A stretch of DNA of 6,989 nucleotides. Source: Silvimonas sp. GTDB taxonomy: Bacteria; Pseudomonadota; Gammaproteobacteria; Burkholderiales; Chitinibacteraceae. A program made the position numbers and the translations under genes. This document shows positions 6,077-6,989 of this stretch, piece after piece. Position 1 is the stretch's first letter, and every line of letters begins with the position of its first letter. The DNA is taken from contig JASLES010000480.1 of assembly GCA_030151005.1 (NCBI GenBank), forward strand, positions 1-6,989, in the 5' to 3' direction. The notes under the pieces were generated by a model. That model was given only the letters and a program-made list of their open reading frames with translations. It searched no databases and was not told the origin of the DNA.

Positions 6077-6484
6077 TTAGCTCGAACCCAGCTGCAACGT
6101 GCGCTGCATCAGGGTCTTGGCGGTATTCATTACATCGGCATTGGTCTGATAAGACCGCGACGCCGACAACATATTGGTCATTTCTTCCACGACATCCACA
6201 TTGGGCATGGCCACATAACCATTGGCATCTGCCATCGGGTTGCGCGGGTCATACACCAGCTTCGGCGGAGCCTGGTCTTCCACTACTTGCGCCACCTTCA
6301 CGCCCACACCACCTTCCGGACCCACCGGCGTGGCCTGGAACACCACTTGTTTGGCGCGGTACGGCTGGCCGTTGGAGCTGGTGGTCGACTCCGCGTTGGC
6401 CAGGTTGCTGGCCACGGCATTCAGACGCATGGACTGCGCCTGCATGGCCGAGGCCGAAATATCAAAGGTACTGAACAGCGACAT
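6077..6484 (-). CDS. flgC: Flagellar proximal rod protein FlgC
   Basis: FlgC is a proximal rod subunit that sits with FlgB near the MS ring and export gate. The 135-aa protein has the usual length and begins MSLFSTFDISASAMQAQSMRL, followed by NAVASNLANAEST and the segment GQPYRAKQVVFQ. The family motif YDPRNPMADANGYVAMPNVD precedes the C-terminal helix VVEEMTNMLSASRSYQTNADV. GGAG lies 10 nt before the ATG. The start is only 18 nt after the flgB stop, so the two are surely co-transcribed and probably translationally linked. Confidence 0.98.
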   Translation of the reverse strand: MSLFSTFDISASAMQAQSMRLNAVASNLANAESTTSSNGQPYRAKQVVFQATPVGPEGGVGVKVAQVVEDQAPPKLVYDPRNPMADANGYVAMPNVDVVEEMTNMLSASRSYQTNADVMNTAKTLMQRTLQLGSS

Positions 6485-6502
6485 GGTCAGGCAGCTCCGC
6501 TA

Positions 6503-6928
6503 TCAGGACGAAGTAGAAGTCAGCGCAGTCCGGTAGGTCGTCATCCGGTTCTGCATGAAAGTAATGGCTGCTTCATAGCGCAGCGTGTTGTCGGCGAAGT
6601 CACGCATTTCGGACGTCATGTCCACGGTGTTGCCGTCAATGGACGGCTGGACTTCAGCGCGATATTGCAGCTTGGGGGAAAGCGCATCGGCCGCACTGGC
6701 ACCGGCCGGCTGCAGATGGCGGGCATCGGTGGTCTTGAGCGCACCGCTGTTGCCGGCTTGCTGGGCCGCCAATGCGTTATTGAATGCCGACGAAAAATCG
6801 AAATCGCGCGCTTTGTATTGCGGCGTATCGGCATTGGCAATGTTGGACGACAACACTTCCTGGCGGTAATCGCGCAACTTCATCGCGGTTTGTTGTGTCT
6901 GGAAGTAGCTATCCAGTGCGTTCATCAT
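6503..6928 (-). CDS. flgB: Flagellar proximal rod protein FlgB
   Basis: FlgB is a proximal rod subunit exported by the type III apparatus, and this is the first gene of the operon. The product is 141 aa from ATG 6928, or 140 aa from the adjacent ATG 6925, normal for FlgB. The hallmark SSNIANADTPQYKARDFDF occupies about residues 27-45; the C-terminal helix has DMTSEMRDFADNTLRYEAAITFMQNR. An in-frame TTG at 6958 would add 10 residues, but it lies upstream of the transcription start expected from the sigma-54 promoter (about 6955) and gives a non-family N-terminus, so it is rejected. The ribosome-binding site is modest: GGGGA about 11 nt upstream, or GGA 3-6 nt upstream. It ends in tandem stops, TGA then TAG. 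Confidence 0.97.
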   Translation of the reverse strand: MMNALDSYFQTQQTAMKLRDYRQEVLSSNIANADTPQYKARDFDFSSAFNNALAAQQAGNSGALKTTDARHLQPAGASAADALSPKLQYRAEVQPSIDGNTVDMTSEMRDFADNTLRYEAAITFMQNRMTTYRTALTSTSS

Positions 6929-6965
6929 GATTCCGGGCTTCCCCACGTGTGACTGCAATCACAAA

Positions 6966-6981
6966 AGCAGGAAGCATGCCA
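6966..6981 (-). promoter_or_regulatory. Candidate sigma-54 (RpoN) promoter of the flg operon
   Basis: The minus strand reads TGGCATG, CTTC, CTGCT, against the RpoN consensus TGGCAYR-N4-TTGCW. The GG of the -24 box and the GC of the -12 box are at the exact required spacing; the only mismatch is C for the first T of the -12 box. The predicted start is near 6955, giving a 5' leader of about 27 nt to flgB. A sigma-54 promoter needs an enhancer-binding activator of the FleQ/FlrC type; its sites would lie upstream of this promoter, beyond the window edge. This suggests polar-type flagellar control rather than FlhDC with sigma-70. Confidence 0.75.
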
Positions 6982-6989
6982 GAATTCAA

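Overview
The window is almost entirely one bacterial flagellar operon on the minus strand. Read in the direction of transcription, right to left, the order is flgB, flgC, flgD, flgE, flgF, flgG, flgH, flgI. All eight genes are complete and intact. Base composition is moderately GC-rich. Gram-negative identity is certain, because the operon encodes the P ring (FlgI) and the lipoprotein L ring (FlgH). The protein sequences, together with a structured intergenic repeat at the left end of a type I recall from betaproteobacteria, suggest a betaproteobacterium, possibly Neisseriales-like. That taxonomic guess rests on memory and was not checked by a search.

Layout. Positions 6929-6989 hold the flgB leader, with a good match to a sigma-54 (-24/-12) promoter at 6966-6981. 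Positions 6077-6928 encode the proximal rod proteins FlgB and FlgC. Positions 5319-6047 encode the hook cap FlgD and 3882-5210 the hook protein FlgE. Positions 3082-3819 encode the rod protein FlgF and 2200-2985 the distal rod protein FlgG. Positions 1418-2110 encode FlgH and 288-1400 encode FlgI. An intrinsic terminator at 227-259 closes the operon. Positions 1-176 contain a hairpin-rich repeat-like element with a perfect 15-bp-arm palindrome.

How the genes work together. FlgB, FlgC, FlgF and FlgG are exported by the flagellar type III apparatus and build the rod across the periplasm. FlgI and FlgH go through the Sec pathway and form the P and L ring bushing around the rod. FlgD caps the growing hook while FlgE polymerises beneath it. 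Gaps between genes are short (about 17-110 nt), which fits a single transcript, with possible post-transcriptional tuning by hairpins around flgE.

I found no unknown protein-coding system here. The points worth following up are regulatory and structural: the sigma-54 promoter, two mutually exclusive hairpins touching the flgE ribosome-binding site, a hairpin that includes the flgE stop codon, the tandem hairpins ending the operon directly after flgI with no adjacent flgJ, the left-end repeat, and a FlgI with only one cysteine in the mature protein.
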